Assembly (NCBI RefSeq): GCF_900143625.1
Contig: NZ_FRFF01000077.1
Coordinates: 1-49,620 of the forward strand
DNA length: 49,620 nt
DNA from: Nocardiopsis sp. JB363
Lineage (GTDB): Bacteria > Actinomycetota > Actinomycetes > Streptosporangiales > Streptosporangiaceae
Reading direction: 5' to 3'
Part shown: piece after piece, positions 9,438 to 20,668 of the stretch
Layout of the letters: each line of letters begins with the position of its first letter
Numbering within the stretch: the stretch's first letter is position 1
Program-made: the position numbers and the translations under genes
The notes under the pieces: generated by a model
What the model was told of the DNA's origin: nothing
The model's database searches: none
What the model saw: the letters and a program-made list of their open reading frames with translations, nothing else

Positions 9438-9564
9438 GCGTGGCTCCTGGTCGGACAAGGAAGGAGGAAGGGACCGCGGCGGCGTCGTCTGGGGCGCCCC
9501 CGTCCCAACGGTCCCTCTGTCAACAAGAACAAGCCTGGAAGCACCCAGAGTAGAAGAGTCCGAG

Positions 9565-9580
9565 TGGGAAAGCGCTAAAG
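9565..9580. promoter_or_regulatory. Possible LacI-family operator
   Basis: TGGGAAAGCGCTAAAG has the central AGCGCT and partial dyad typical of LacI/GalR-family sites. It lies in the divergent region between ctpE and the NRDE gene. This is weak evidence from one imperfect site. Confidence 0.25.
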
Positions 9581-9667
9581 TCGACCACCCGATCCCGGGG
9601 GGACGCACTCCACCCGGATGAGGGGATCGCGTGCTACCGGAGCCGCGAGGGGATCACCAACGGAGGT

Positions 9668-9686
9668 TTCCAGGGCCGTCCTGGAA
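9668..9686 (+). promoter_or_regulatory. Hairpin just upstream of the NRDE gene
   Basis: ttccagg (9668-9674) pairs with cctggaa (9680-9686) around a 5-nt loop, 21 bp before the ATG. It could be a leader hairpin or an operator dyad; no family match is recognised. Confidence 0.35.
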
Positions 9687-9707
9687 CCGACGACCTCAGG
9701 GGGATGG

Positions 9708-10538
9708 ATGTGCACCGTCATCGTCGGGTTCGACCCGGACGCCACCACGCCGTTGGTCGTGGCCGCGTTGCGGGACGAGATGCGGGCGCGCCCTTGGGAC
9801 GGGCCCGACCACCACTGGCCCGAGCGTCCCACGCTGATCGGCGGTCGTGATCGGCTCGCCGGCGGGACCTGGCTGGCCGTCGATCCCACCGGGCCGCGGA
9901 CGGCGGCGCTCCTCAACGGGTGGCCCTGGGACGGTCGCATGCCCTGGGAGGGCGCCTACCCGGCGAGCCGAGGCGACCTGCCGTTGCGCGCGCTCGCACG
10001 CCAGGCGCGTGACCCGAGGGGCGTGCGTGACCCGTTGGAGGGGGAGGACCCGACCCGGTACGCGCCCTTCCACCTGCTGAACGCCGACGCGCGTCAGGCG
10101 ACGCTGCGCAGCTGGGACGGGCGTTGTCTGGACACCCGCTTGTTGCCCACGGGGGTGACCACGATCGTCAACACGGGGCTGGATCCGGCCGATCCGCGCG
10201 CCGCCCGGCACACGCCGGAGTTCGCTCGGGCCCGCCCCGATCCCGACCTTGCCGCACCCGACACCCCCGTTACGGACACGGGCGGGGAGGCCGTCCGGCG
10301 GATCTGGGGGGAATGGCCGGAGCTGATCACCGAGGCCGCCCACGCCAAGCCGAGGACACCCGGTGTGGGGCCGGACCAGGGCGACCCGTCGGGGCTCGTC
10401 GCCCACGCGGACCTGGGCGACGGCCAGGTATGGGGGACCGGATCGGTCACCCTGCTGGCCTTGGCCCGGGACGGGGTGCGGTACGCCTTCACCGACGATC
10501 CGGCGCGGCCGGAGGCCTGGCGGATGGTCCCGACCTGA
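9708..10538 (+). CDS. NRDE (TANGO2-like) family protein
   Basis: 276 residues starting MCTVIVGFDPD, as NRDE proteins do (Met-Cys-Thr N-terminus). The LRDEMRARPWDGP block is the NRDE-like motif, followed by LIGGRDRLAGGTWLAVDPTG, the most conserved stretch of the family. Eukaryotic TANGO2 is implicated in Golgi, lipid and haem handling; the bacterial role is not established. It is shorter in the middle than some homologues but ends normally with YAFTDDPARPEAWRMV. The ATG follows a run of five Gs. An open frame to 9618 exists, but conservation begins at this Met. Convergent with the small membrane peptide gene. Confidence 0.82.
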   Translation: MCTVIVGFDPDATTPLVVAALRDEMRARPWDGPDHHWPERPTLIGGRDRLAGGTWLAVDPTGPRTAALLNGWPWDGRMPWEGAYPASRGDLPLRALARQARDPRGVRDPLEGEDPTRYAPFHLLNADARQATLRSWDGRCLDTRLLPTGVTTIVNTGLDPADPRAARHTPEFARARPDPDLAAPDTPVTDTGGEAVRRIWGEWPELITEAAHAKPRTPGVGPDQGDPSGLVAHADLGDGQVWGTGSVTLLALARDGVRYAFTDDPARPEAWRMVPT

Positions 10539-10583
10539 CATCGGGCACGTCCGCGGCGCGGACCCCGTCGGAGCTCCACCCGG

Positions 10584-10709
10584 TCAGAGGACCAGGAAGA
10601 ACCCCGCCACCGTGACGGTCACGGTCACGAAAGCGATGATCGCGAGCAGGGCGTTGGACCGAAAACGCTGGTCATCGCCGGTCTTGAAGGGGGTGAAAGT
10701 GTCTTCCAT
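10584..10709 (-). CDS. 41-residue single-helix membrane peptide
   Basis: A short ORF. The N-terminus MEDTFTPFKTGDDQRFRSN is hydrophilic (about residues 1-19). Residues 20-41 form one strongly hydrophobic helix that runs to the last residue, a tail-anchor-like layout. There is no Shine-Dalgarno, but a -10 CATAAT (10716-10721) lies 6 nt upstream of the ATG with a -35-like GTGACC about 18 bp further, so a leaderless transcript is likely. The coding frame is G/C-rich at third positions, as in neighbouring genes. I do not recognise the family. It could be a small stress or regulatory membrane peptide. Confidence 0.6.
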   Translation of the reverse strand: MEDTFTPFKTGDDQRFRSNALLAIIAFVTVTVTVAGFFLVL

Positions 10710-10715
10710 GGCCGT

Positions 10716-10745
10716 ATTATGCCCTATCCCAAGAAGACCGGTCAC
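10716..10745 (-). promoter_or_regulatory. Leaderless promoter of the 41-residue peptide
   Basis: On the minus strand, GTGACC (10745-10740), an 18-bp spacer and CATAAT (10721-10716) are followed by 6 nt and then the ATG at 10709. Confidence 0.5.
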
Positions 10746-10936
10746 GTTCCGTCGCGGAACCACAGGTGACGCTTCGCAGGCCCGTGGTGGTCGACCGATC
10801 GCGGGACGTCATGCCCGGGTCGACGGGTAGGAGAATCTTTCTCGTAGAAGTTTTCCGAAAGCGCGTCATAGGTGAGGTGCGGGAGAGTCTCCTCTGAGAC
10901 AGCAGTCAACGCCGATCACTTCTCGAGGAACAAGCC

Positions 10937-11251
10937 ATGATGAGCGCCCGCCCCGTCTCCGCTTCCGCCCTGCGTCCCATGGGCGACCCCGCCGAACTGG
11001 TGGGACAGTGGGTTCGGGTGTACGACGACGGCACCGTCGGCCTGCTCCTGGCCGCCGACAACAGCTGCTGGAGCATGCGCACCCCCACCGGGATCCGCTC
11101 CGGGACGGGACGTCTGGCCGCCGAGCCGGTGACCGAGCGGTCTCGGGCCAAGCCGGTCCGCAGGCGACTGCGCGTGATGATGGACGACCCCGGGTTCCCG
11201 GCCTCGGAGGACCTCGACCTCCTCGACCTGCAACTGGCGGCCCACCCCTAG
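10937..11251 (+). CDS. Hypothetical soluble protein
   Basis: 104 residues, no family recognised. The first half, LVGQWVRVYDDGTVGLLLAADNSCWSMRTPTG, looks like a small beta-rich domain. Then comes an Arg-rich stretch (RSRAKPVRRRLRVMMDD) and an acidic, Leu-rich end (SEDLDLLDLQLAAHP). There is no signal peptide or membrane helix. The ATG has GAGGA about 8 nt upstream; an alternative ATG is the next codon. It is preceded by about 225 bp without a gene, including a small hairpin (10887-10900), and followed by a terminator-like stem. Confidence 0.65.
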   Translation: MMSARPVSASALRPMGDPAELVGQWVRVYDDGTVGLLLAADNSCWSMRTPTGIRSGTGRLAAEPVTERSRAKPVRRRLRVMMDDPGFPASEDLDLLDLQLAAHP

Positions 11252-11302
11252 GGTTTCCAGGGTTTCGCCCCGGCCCGGGACCGCCCCCAGGCCGGCCCTG
11301 AT

Positions 11303-11329
11303 TCCGGCCGCCGGGCGCGGGCGGCCGGA
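11303..11329 (+). terminator. GC-rich terminator-like hairpin
   Basis: A perfect 10-bp stem, tccggccgcc (11303-11312) with ggcggccgga (11320-11329), and a 7-nt loop, about 50 bp after the end of the preceding gene. There is no T run. Confidence 0.55.
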
Positions 11330-11371
11330 GGGGCTGTGAGCCATGACCTAAGGCTCGCGTAAACCGTCGGT

Positions 11372-11635
11372 GTGGACGAGGCGTCTTTCTGTGAGACGGT
11401 CCGAACGGCCGTCGCGGCGCGAGCCGACAGGTTGGGGGTGTCTATGGCCGACCGTGGTGGTCACTATCTGGAGTCGGGTGCGTACTGGTTGCTGTACGTC
11501 GTCTCCGTCAGCGGGGCACTGCTGCACTGGCGATTGGGGAACGAGGTCCTCGCCGCGGCCTGCGGCGCCACCGCCGTCCTGAGCGCTCTCCTCATCGGTC
11601 GCGGATCCTTTCCCTTCGCCGCCCATCCGCGGTGA
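11372..11635 (+). CDS. Hypothetical two-helix membrane protein
   Basis: 87 residues from a GTG, or 63 from the ATG at 11444, which is preceded by a G-rich stretch (GGGGG) at short spacing. Two hydrophobic segments (AYWLLYVVSVSGALLHW and VLAAACGATAVLSALLIG) predict a small hairpin membrane protein. No family recognised. Neither start has a strong ribosome-binding site, so the start is uncertain. It stands upstream of mshC in the same direction with about 98 bp between them, and mshC has its own leaderless promoter. Confidence 0.5.
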   Translation: MDEASFCETVRTAVAARADRLGVSMADRGGHYLESGAYWLLYVVSVSGALLHWRLGNEVLAAACGATAVLSALLIGRGSFPFAAHPR

Positions 11636-11733
11636 GGGCCGAGGTATTCCCCTGTGGTCTGCGGTGATGATCACCCGCGGACCCACCCGATATCGGTGCT
11701 TTCGTCGCGGGCACGTGCGGATAGTCTGCCCTC

Positions 11734-12957
11734 ATGCGTTCATGGTCTGTGCCTGACATCGTCCCTCTGCCGGGTACCGGCGGCCCCCTGCGTATCCACG
11801 ACACCGCGAGCGGGCGGATACGGACGACCGCACCGGGTCCCACCGCGGGTGTGTACGCCTGCGGGATCACCCCCTACGACGCCGCTCATCTGGGCCATGC
11901 CTTCACGTACCTGACGTTCGACCTGGTCAACCGGGTCTGGCGGGACGCCGGGCACGACGTGAACTACGTCCAGAACACCACCGACATCGACGATCCGCTC
12001 CTGGAGCGCGCCGAGGCCACCGGAATGGACTGGCAGGACCTCGCCCACCGCGAGATCGACGTCTTCCGCGAGGACATGGCCGCTCTGTCGATCATTCCGC
12101 CGACCTCCTATGTCGGTGTGGTGGAATCGGTCGACCTCATCAGTGAACTCGCCGTGCGCATCCGGGAGAGCGGCGCCGCCTACGAAATCGACGGCGACCT
12201 GTACTTCTCCGTCGCGAAGGCGTCCGAGTTCGGTGAGATCGGCAACCTGGACCGCGCGGAGATGCTGGAGCTGTTCGGGCAGCGCGGCGGTGACCCGCAG
12301 CGCTCCGACAAGAAGGACCCCCTCGACTGGTTGCTGTGGAAGGCCGAGCGTCCCGGCGAACCCGCCTGGGACAGCCCGTTGGGCCGCGGCCGACCCGGTT
12401 GGCACATCGAGTGCAGCGCCATCGCCCTGGACCGGCTGGGCCCGGGCTTCGACATCAACGGCGGCGGCAACGACCTGATCTTCCCGCACCACGAGATGGG
12501 CGCGGCCGAGACCCGCTGCGTCACCGGCGGCCCCAACGCCCACAACCACCTGCACGTGGGCATGGTCGGCCTGAACGGCGAGAAGATGTCCAAGTCGTTG
12601 GGCAACCTCGTGTTCGTCTCCAAGCTGCGGAAGCAGGGCGTGGACCCGGCCGTCATCCGCCTGGCCATGCTCGGCCACCACTACCGCGCCGCGTGGGATT
12701 GGACCGATGTCGAACTGCCCGTCGCCACCGAACGCGCCGAGCGCTGGCGGTCCGCCTTCGCCCTGAGCGCGGCCCCCGACGCCGCCCCCGTGCTCGCCGC
12801 GGTGCGTGCCGCCTTGGCCGAAGACCTGGACTCGCCGTCGGCCCTGGCCGCGGTGGACACCTGGGCCACCGCCGCACTGACCGAGGGAGGCACCGACACC
12901 GGCGCCCCCGCTTTGGTGCGCGCCACCGTCGACACCCTCCTGGGCGTCAAGCTCTGA
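11734..12957 (+). CDS. mshC: Mycothiol ligase MshC
   Basis: 407 residues. MshC is a cysteinyl-tRNA synthetase-like ligase that joins cysteine to GlcN-Ins in the ATP-dependent third step of mycothiol synthesis, the main thiol of actinobacteria. The class I signatures HLGH (52-55) and KMSKS (284-288) and the zinc-site Cys43 in [17 protein letters not shown] are visible, with [16 protein letters not shown] and [13 protein letters not shown] typical of this family. The short length and the N-terminus [14 protein letters not shown] distinguish it from CysS. There is no Shine-Dalgarno; -10 TAGTCT (11722-11727) ends 6 nt before the ATG, so it is probably leaderless. The neighbourhood mshC, PAC2, metH is a known actinobacterial gene order. 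Confidence 0.95.
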   Translation: MRSWSVPDIVPLPGTGGPLRIHDTASGRIRTTAPGPTAGVYACGITPYDAAHLGHAFTYLTFDLVNRVWRDAGHDVNYVQNTTDIDDPLLERAEATGMDWQDLAHREIDVFREDMAALSIIPPTSYVGVVESVDLISELAVRIRESGAAYEIDGDLYFSVAKASEFGEIGNLDRAEMLELFGQRGGDPQRSDKKDPLDWLLWKAERPGEPAWDSPLGRGRPGWHIECSAIALDRLGPGFDINGGGNDLIFPHHEMGAAETRCVTGGPNAHNHLHVGMVGLNGEKMSKSLGNLVFVSKLRKQGVDPAVIRLAMLGHHYRAAWDWTDVELPVATERAERWRSAFALSAAPDAAPVLAAVRAALAEDLDSPSALAAVDTWATAALTEGGTDTGAPALVRATVDTLLGVKL

Positions 12958-12963
12958 TCCGGT

Positions 12964-12990
12964 CCGTGCCCGCCGCCACGGCGGGCACGG
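12964..12990. terminator. Bidirectional terminator after mshC
   Basis: A perfect 12-bp stem, ccgtgcccgccg (12964-12975) with cggcgggcacgg (12979-12990), and a 3-nt loop, between convergent genes. No T run. Confidence 0.75.
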
Positions 12991-13014
12991 GGACTCGGTC
13001 TCGGCCGCTGGACC

Positions 13015-13554
13015 TCAGGACGCGGAGTCGCTCGGAAAACGTGGCCCCGGGGGCTGCTCGGGCAGCAACCGCACCACCGGGACGCCGTGGTGGTGGTCGG
13101 CGCTCAGCCGTTCGTACAGGTGCGGGTCCCCGTCGACGTCGTGCCCCAGGGCCCGCATGAGCGCATCGACCGCCTCCGGGTGCTTCTGCGCCTGGTGCGT
13201 CAGCACCCGACCCGACTCCCGTGCCGGCAGCGGCACCGCGGTGCCGCGCCGTCGTTCCCGCCCCACCTGGAACAACACCCGCGGCTCGCGCAGGATGTTG
13301 CGGAACCACTGCGCACGGTCCCCGAACCCCGAGGCCACCAGGATCGCCCCGGTCACGGTGTTGGTGTCCAGGACCTCCAAGACCGCCTGCCGGGGTTCGC
13401 CGGTGGTCCGGCCCCGGTGGGTGAGCAGGACGAAATGGTCGCCCAACAGGTCGCCCAGCCCGAGCCGGTACAGCCAGATCGGGGTGCGCAGTAGGGACCG
13501 CCCCAGAGGGGTGTCGGGTGGTGACGGCTCGTGCGCCGGTAGCGGATGGGTCAT
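13015..13554 (-). CDS. Deazaflavin (F420)-dependent nitroreductase-family oxidoreductase
   Basis: 179 residues from an ATG with a perfect AGGAGG 4 nt away. The PF04075/DDN-like pattern is clear: TPIWLYRLGLGDLLGDHFVLLTHRGRTTGEPRQAVLEV, then a Gly-rich GAILVASGFGDRAQWFRNILREPRV, which forms the cofactor pocket in the family. Known members use reduced F420 to reduce quinones or nitro compounds at the membrane face. The middle (VGRERRRGTAVPLPARE) and the His-rich C-terminus (ERLSADHHHGVPVVRLLP) follow family layout. Substrate unknown. Convergent with mshC and divergent from the ABATE-domain gene. Confidence 0.83.
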   Translation of the reverse strand: MTHPLPAHEPSPPDTPLGRSLLRTPIWLYRLGLGDLLGDHFVLLTHRGRTTGEPRQAVLEVLDTNTVTGAILVASGFGDRAQWFRNILREPRVLFQVGRERRRGTAVPLPARESGRVLTHQAQKHPEAVDALMRALGHDVDGDPHLYERLSADHHHGVPVVRLLPEQPPGPRFPSDSAS

Positions 13555-13762
13555 GGAACCTCCTGTGCCGGGGGTCGGAACGGCCCGATGGTAGTGAGGC
13601 GTGGACGTCGTGGCACGGATGCCACGCCGGCGGCGGGACCTCGCCGACGCTATGACGACAAGGATCCAAGTTCGATATGTGTGGGTCGGTGGTGGTTTGT
13701 CGTGTCCACCTGTGGCCACTGCCTGGCCAAAACGCCCCCAAAGGTCGGTCCTGCGTGATGGG

Positions 13763-14197
13763 ATGTCGCGCATGACCACGACCACGACCAGCACCCCCAC
13801 GCGGCCCAGCGCCGCGGCGGAACTCATCGCGGACTTCGTCTCCACTGGTGGCCGCCTCACCGACCGGGCCGACCTCGCCCGCTTCCTGCGCGAACACCGC
13901 CTGGTCACCGAGGGCGCCATCCCCATCACCCTCGCCGACCTGGAAGAGACCCTCACCCTGCGCGACGGGATCCGCGCCCTGCTCGACCGTGACACCACCC
14001 CCGACCCGGAGACCCTGGCCCGGGCGCAGAAGGTCCTGGACGGGCTGCGCGTCACCGTTCGCCTCGAACCCACCGAACACTCCGAGTCGCCGCTGGCCCC
14101 GGCCGTGGTCGACGAGGTCCGCCGCGGCCTGTCCCGCATCGCGGGGGCCTGGGCCACGGTCCTGGCCACCGACGAGTGGCGCCGCATGCGCCTCTAG
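13763..14197 (+). CDS. ABATE-domain protein lacking the CGNR zinc finger
   Basis: 144 residues from the ATG at 13763 (a second ATG lies nine bases later). The pattern AELIADFVSTGGRLTDRADLARFLREH, then LRDGIRALLDRDT and LAPAVVDEVRRGLSRIAGAWATV, matches the N-terminal stress-induced (ABATE, formerly DUF1470) domain of CGNR proteins. Full-length members continue with a Cys-rich CGNR zinc finger of about 45 residues; this protein stops after WATVLATDEWRRMRL just where the finger should begin, so it has no recognisable DNA-binding part. An open frame continues upstream to 13601 without a good start. Its stop is followed immediately by the dispersed repeat and the tandem repeat array. Confidence 0.6.
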   Translation: MSRMTTTTTSTPTRPSAAAELIADFVSTGGRLTDRADLARFLREHRLVTEGAIPITLADLEETLTLRDGIRALLDRDTTPDPETLARAQKVLDGLRVTVRLEPTEHSESPLAPAVVDEVRRGLSRIAGAWATVLATDEWRRMRL

Positions 14198-14204
14198 ACA
14201 GAGT

Positions 14205-14232
14205 TTTTCAGGGCCTCTGCCCACCCGTCGCC
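14205..14232 (-). repeat. Dispersed intergenic repeat, copy 2
   Basis: The reverse complement contains ggcgacgggtgggc followed by gaggccctgaaaa, the same two blocks as 638-677 but separated by 1 nt instead of 13. It abuts the 57-bp tandem array. Confidence 0.55.
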
Positions 14233-14513
14233 CGCCACCACCCTCAACGGGCGGCCTGGCGGCCGACGGTGCTCGCCCTCTTCGTCGCCCGCCACCACCC
14301 TCAACGGGCGGCCTGGCGGCCGACGGTGTTCGCCCTCTTCGTCGCCCGCCACCACCCTCAACGGGCGGCCTGGCGGCCGACGGTGTTCGCCCTCTTCGTC
14401 GCCCGCCACCACCCTCAACGGGCGGCCTGGCGGCCGACGGTGTTCGCCCTCTTCGTCGCCCGCCACCACCCTCAACGGGCGGCCTGGCGGCCGACGGCGT
14501 TCACCCTCTTCGG
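14229..14513. repeat. 57-bp tandem repeat, five units
   Basis: Units begin at 14229, 14286, 14343, 14400 and 14457, each opening cgcccgccaccaccctcaac. Units 2-4 are identical, unit 1 differs by one base (gtgctc for gtgttc), and unit 5 diverges at its end. Because 57 is a multiple of three, open frames run through on both strands: ARHHPQRAAWRPTVFALFV on plus, GRPLRVVAGDEEGEHRRPP on minus. Each unit contains cgcccg...cgggcg pairing. The minus frame has a TTG at about 14544 with GAAGGG upstream, but its third-position GC is low for this genome, so I treat the array as non-coding. Confidence 0.9.
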
Positions 14514-14521
14514 AGCCGAAC

Positions 14522-14554
14522 GGGCACCGCCCCGTGGTGCGCAAGGCGGTGCCC
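14522..14554. terminator. Hairpin between the repeat array and the GT4 gene
   Basis: A 10-bp stem, gggcaccgcc (14522-14531) with ggcggtgccc (14545-14554), and a 13-nt loop. It lies 27 bp past the stop codon of the glycosyltransferase gene, so it is probably its terminator. Confidence 0.6.
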
Positions 14555-14580
14555 TTCTGTCCCCGGTCGATGGTGCGGGC

Positions 14581-15732
14581 TCAGGCGCTGTGGTGTTCCA
14601 GGAAGGACTCCCAGCGGGGGATGATCGCGTCCAACTGGTAGCGGGAGGAGGCCTCCAGGGCGTGGGCGCCCATGTAGTGGCGCTCCTTGCGGTCCTCCAC
14701 CAGGCGCAACAGTGACCGTCCCAACGCCTCGGTGTCCTGCGCCGGGACGAGCAACCCCGTGCGTCCGTGCTCGATGATCTCCCCGGGACCGTGCGGGCAG
14801 TCGAAGCTCACCACCGGCAGCCCCACGGAGAAGGCCTCCACGATGGTCATCCCGAAGCCCTCCACCTTGGAGCTGACCCCCAGGATCGACGCCTTGGACA
14901 GTTCCGCGGTCAGATCACGGGTCTGCCCCATGAGCGTGACGTTGTCCTGGACCCCGTGTTTGCGGGCGGCCTCCTCGATCTTGGCGGCCCTGTCCCCGCT
15001 TCCGTAGATGCGCAGGCTCCACTCGGGGTGCTCGGCGACCACCTGGCTGAACGCCTGGACCAGCTTCGGGTACTGCTTGACCGGGGACAGCCGTCCCGCG
15101 GCGGCGATCACGGGCTCATCCAGGGTGGACCGGGCCGGCTCGCCCGGATCCACGGCGTTGGGGATCACGGTGAGGAAGTCGCCGTCGCGCCGCAGTAGCC
15201 GACGGTAGGCGTCCCGGTCGGACTCGGTGAGCACGCTCAGCCCGTCCAGGTTCCGGTAGTACCGCTCGATCGCCTTGACCAGGTCTGGTTTGTGCTCGTT
15301 CAGGTTGAGGTGTTCCTGCCCGATGAGGCTCAGCCGCTTGGGCGCCCAAGCGGCCATCAGCAGGTTGATACCCGGACGGGTCCCGATCACCACGTCCGCG
15401 TCGGTGGTGCGCAGGAAACGGTGCAGACCGGCCACGGCTTCGGGAGTGTAGTTCTGGTTCCGGTTCAGTTCGGACTCGGGAACGACCGAACGCACACGCC
15501 GGGTCCAGCGTCGACGGGCGAAGGAACCGAGGGTCGGTTCCTCGGTGGTGTGATCGTGCAGGGGCCACAGCCGTACCCCGTCGGGCAGCGTGAAGAAAGG
15601 CGCCCGACGCCTGCGAGCCATGCTGACGATCTCGACCTCGTGCCGCTCGGACAGCCCGCGGGCGAGGTTGTACACGGTCCGTACCGTGCCGCCCATGGCA
15701 TAGCCGTTGGCGATGACGAAGGCGATTCTCAT
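14581..15732 (-). CDS. GT4-family glycosyltransferase
   Basis: 383 residues from the ATG at 15732, where the GT-B N-terminal fold begins (MRIAFVIANGYAMGGTVRTVYNLARGLSERHEVEIV). The C-terminal donor-binding half has PVIAAAGRLSPVKQYPKLVQAF, SLRIYGSGD and the E-x7-E motif in EGFGMTIVEAFSVGLPVVSFDCPHGPGEII, which places it in family GT4. Such enzymes transfer a nucleotide-sugar-derived glycosyl group to a lipid, polymer or small molecule on the cytoplasmic face; donor and acceptor are unknown, and no polysaccharide cluster surrounds it. Upstream is a run of Gs about 10 nt from the ATG and an intergenic region of about 250 bp whose A/T-rich spot at 15921-15930 is a likely promoter element. Confidence 0.85.
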   Translation of the reverse strand: MRIAFVIANGYAMGGTVRTVYNLARGLSERHEVEIVSMARRRRAPFFTLPDGVRLWPLHDHTTEEPTLGSFARRRWTRRVRSVVPESELNRNQNYTPEAVAGLHRFLRTTDADVVIGTRPGINLLMAAWAPKRLSLIGQEHLNLNEHKPDLVKAIERYYRNLDGLSVLTESDRDAYRRLLRRDGDFLTVIPNAVDPGEPARSTLDEPVIAAAGRLSPVKQYPKLVQAFSQVVAEHPEWSLRIYGSGDRAAKIEEAARKHGVQDNVTLMGQTRDLTAELSKASILGVSSKVEGFGMTIVEAFSVGLPVVSFDCPHGPGEIIEHGRTGLLVPAQDTEALGRSLLRLVEDRKERHYMGAHALEASSRYQLDAIIPRWESFLEHHSA

Positions 15733-15984
15733 CTGTGTTGTACCCCCCGTTCCCTCCCCGCGCGGAAGGAAGGGATGATCGGTCCGGCCAACCGGAGGCG
15801 GCGCCGTCGGGGCATGGCGGGTGAGGGGACGGTCCGTCGATCCCCCCGGCGCGACGGACACCCCACTCGCGTCACCTCCGGTCCGCGAGCCGTGTCTTCG
15901 GAACGTATCGTCTCGGGGCTAAAATATGCGTAACGGTGAGGCCGGGGCCGGCGTGTCGCCGCTCACCATCGGAGCGGGCCGGCC

Positions 15985-16824
15985 TCAGTCGTCGTCGCGG
16001 CGGCGCAGGTAGTGTTCGAACGCCTGAGCGATGGCGTCACCGGAGGCTTCGGGGAGCTCCACGGTGTCCTTCGCTTCCTCCAGGCCGCGCACGTAGGCGG
16101 CGATGTCCTCGTCCTCGGAGGTCAGGTCGTCGACCCCGGACTCCCACCTGACCGACTCCTCCGGCAGTTCGCCGAGCGGCACCTGAGCCCCGGTGAACTC
16201 CTGCACCCAGCCCAGCAACGCCATGGTCGCCTTCGGGCACGGGGGCTGGGCCACGTAGTGGGGGATGGCCGACCACAGCGACACGGTCTCGATGCCCGCG
16301 GTGCTGAAACCCTCGTGCACCACGCCCACGATGCCGGTGGGGCCGGAGTAGGTGGAGGCCTCCATGCCGTGGCGCTCGCCCAGCTGCTGCGGGGAGGACA
16401 TGCCCGTCACGGGGACGGGGCGGGTGTGCGGGGCGTCGGCCAACAGCGAACCCAACAGCACCGCGCGCCGCACGCCCAGTTCACGGGCGATCGCCAACAG
16501 GTCGGCGGCGTAGGAACGCCATCGGACGTTGGGTTCGGGGCCGGTCACCAGGACCACGTCGCGGCGCGAGTCGGGTGGGCGGACCACACTCACCCGGGTG
16601 GTGGGCCACTCGACCTCGCTCAGCCGACCGTCGATCATGGACATGCGCGGCCGGGTGACCTGGAAGTCGTAGTAGTCGTCCGGGGCCAGGGCGCACAGTT
16701 CGCGGGCGTCCCATTGCTCGGACAGATGTTCCACGGCGAGGCTCGCAGCTTCGCCGGCGTCGTTCCACCCCTCGAACGCCGCCACCATCACAGGCTCGAC
16801 GAGCTCTCGGTCGAGCTGGATCAT
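15985..16824 (-). CDS. PAC2 family protein
   Basis: 279 residues of the PAC2 (proteasome assembly chaperone 2-like) family. Typical blocks are VAAFEGWNDAGEAASLAVEHL at the N-terminus, VVLVTGPEPNVRWRSYAADLLAIARELGVRRAVLLGSLLADAPHTRPVPVTG, and STAGIETVSLWSAIPHYVAQPPCPKATMALLGWV. The acidic C-terminal part (SEDEDIAAYVRGLEEAKD) is also usual in actinobacteria. Members resemble the chaperone that assembles the 20S proteasome and are common in proteasome-bearing actinobacteria, but their function in bacteria is not settled. The ATG has GGAAGGGG upstream. It is divergent from metH across 281 bp; the PAC2-metH pairing is conserved in actinobacteria. Confidence 0.88.
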   Translation of the reverse strand: MIQLDRELVEPVMVAAFEGWNDAGEAASLAVEHLSEQWDARELCALAPDDYYDFQVTRPRMSMIDGRLSEVEWPTTRVSVVRPPDSRRDVVLVTGPEPNVRWRSYAADLLAIARELGVRRAVLLGSLLADAPHTRPVPVTGMSSPQQLGERHGMEASTYSGPTGIVGVVHEGFSTAGIETVSLWSAIPHYVAQPPCPKATMALLGWVQEFTGAQVPLGELPEESVRWESGVDDLTSEDEDIAAYVRGLEEAKDTVELPEASGDAIAQAFEHYLRRRDDD

Positions 16825-17105
16825 GCACGGCCCCTTCCTGAACGTGGACGCGTCCCACCCTATGGGGTGGTGCCAGAACCGGGAAACTGATCCGCGGGCA
16901 CCACGGGGCGTGCTCAGACGCCTGACTTTGGGACGCCTGTCTCACGTGGCGAAACAGTCGATGGGGTAGCCTCGGCACCAGCGACTGACCAGGACACCGA
17001 TGTCCCAGGCCGCTTCCACTGTCGTGCGTCGTGGTCCCCGCCGGTGCCGTTCGTCACGAGCGACTCACCAGGGTTCCACGATGCCCCGAGATTAGAGTTG
17101 CCGAT
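16825..17105. other. Divergent PAC2/metH intergenic region
   Basis: No gene. A small hairpin (ccaccc-tat-ggggtgg, about 16856-16871) lies on the PAC2 side. I looked for a cobalamin riboswitch before metH: a ggtgcc...gggaaa stretch is present, but the B12 box (GCCACTG) and the surrounding consensus are not. TAGAGT at 17093-17098, 7 nt before the metH ATG, is a plausible -10. Confidence 0.5.
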
Positions 17106-20579
<3,474 letters not shown>

Positions 20580-20592
20580 CCGGATCAAGGTG

Positions 20593-20629
20593 AGGCCCCA
20601 CCGGCGCTCCGGCGTCGGTGGGGCCTTTT
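20593..20629 (+). terminator. Intrinsic terminator of metH
   Basis: An 11-bp perfect stem, aggccccaccg (20593-20603) with cggtggggcct (20616-20626), extended by inner G-U and G-C pairs and followed by TTTT. One of the clearest terminators in the window. Confidence 0.85.
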
Positions 20630-20668
20630 CCCATGCCGGGTCCGACGGCCACGAGTCGAGATGAGTCA

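Noticed and set aside
6828..9578. 916-residue frame antisense to ctpE
   Set aside because: Arg/His/Gln/Gly-rich shadow of the P-type ATPase gene; all P-type motifs are on the minus strand.
14194..14544. 116-residue repetitive protein on the minus strand
   Set aside because: It has a TTG and a GAAGGG upstream, but third-position GC is low for this genome and the frame exists only because the repeat unit is a multiple of three. Kept as a repeat, not a gene.
16825..17105. Cobalamin or SAH riboswitch before metH
   Set aside because: A ggtgcc...gggaaa stretch looks suggestive, but the B12 box and the ordered consensus elements are missing, and metH appears leaderless.
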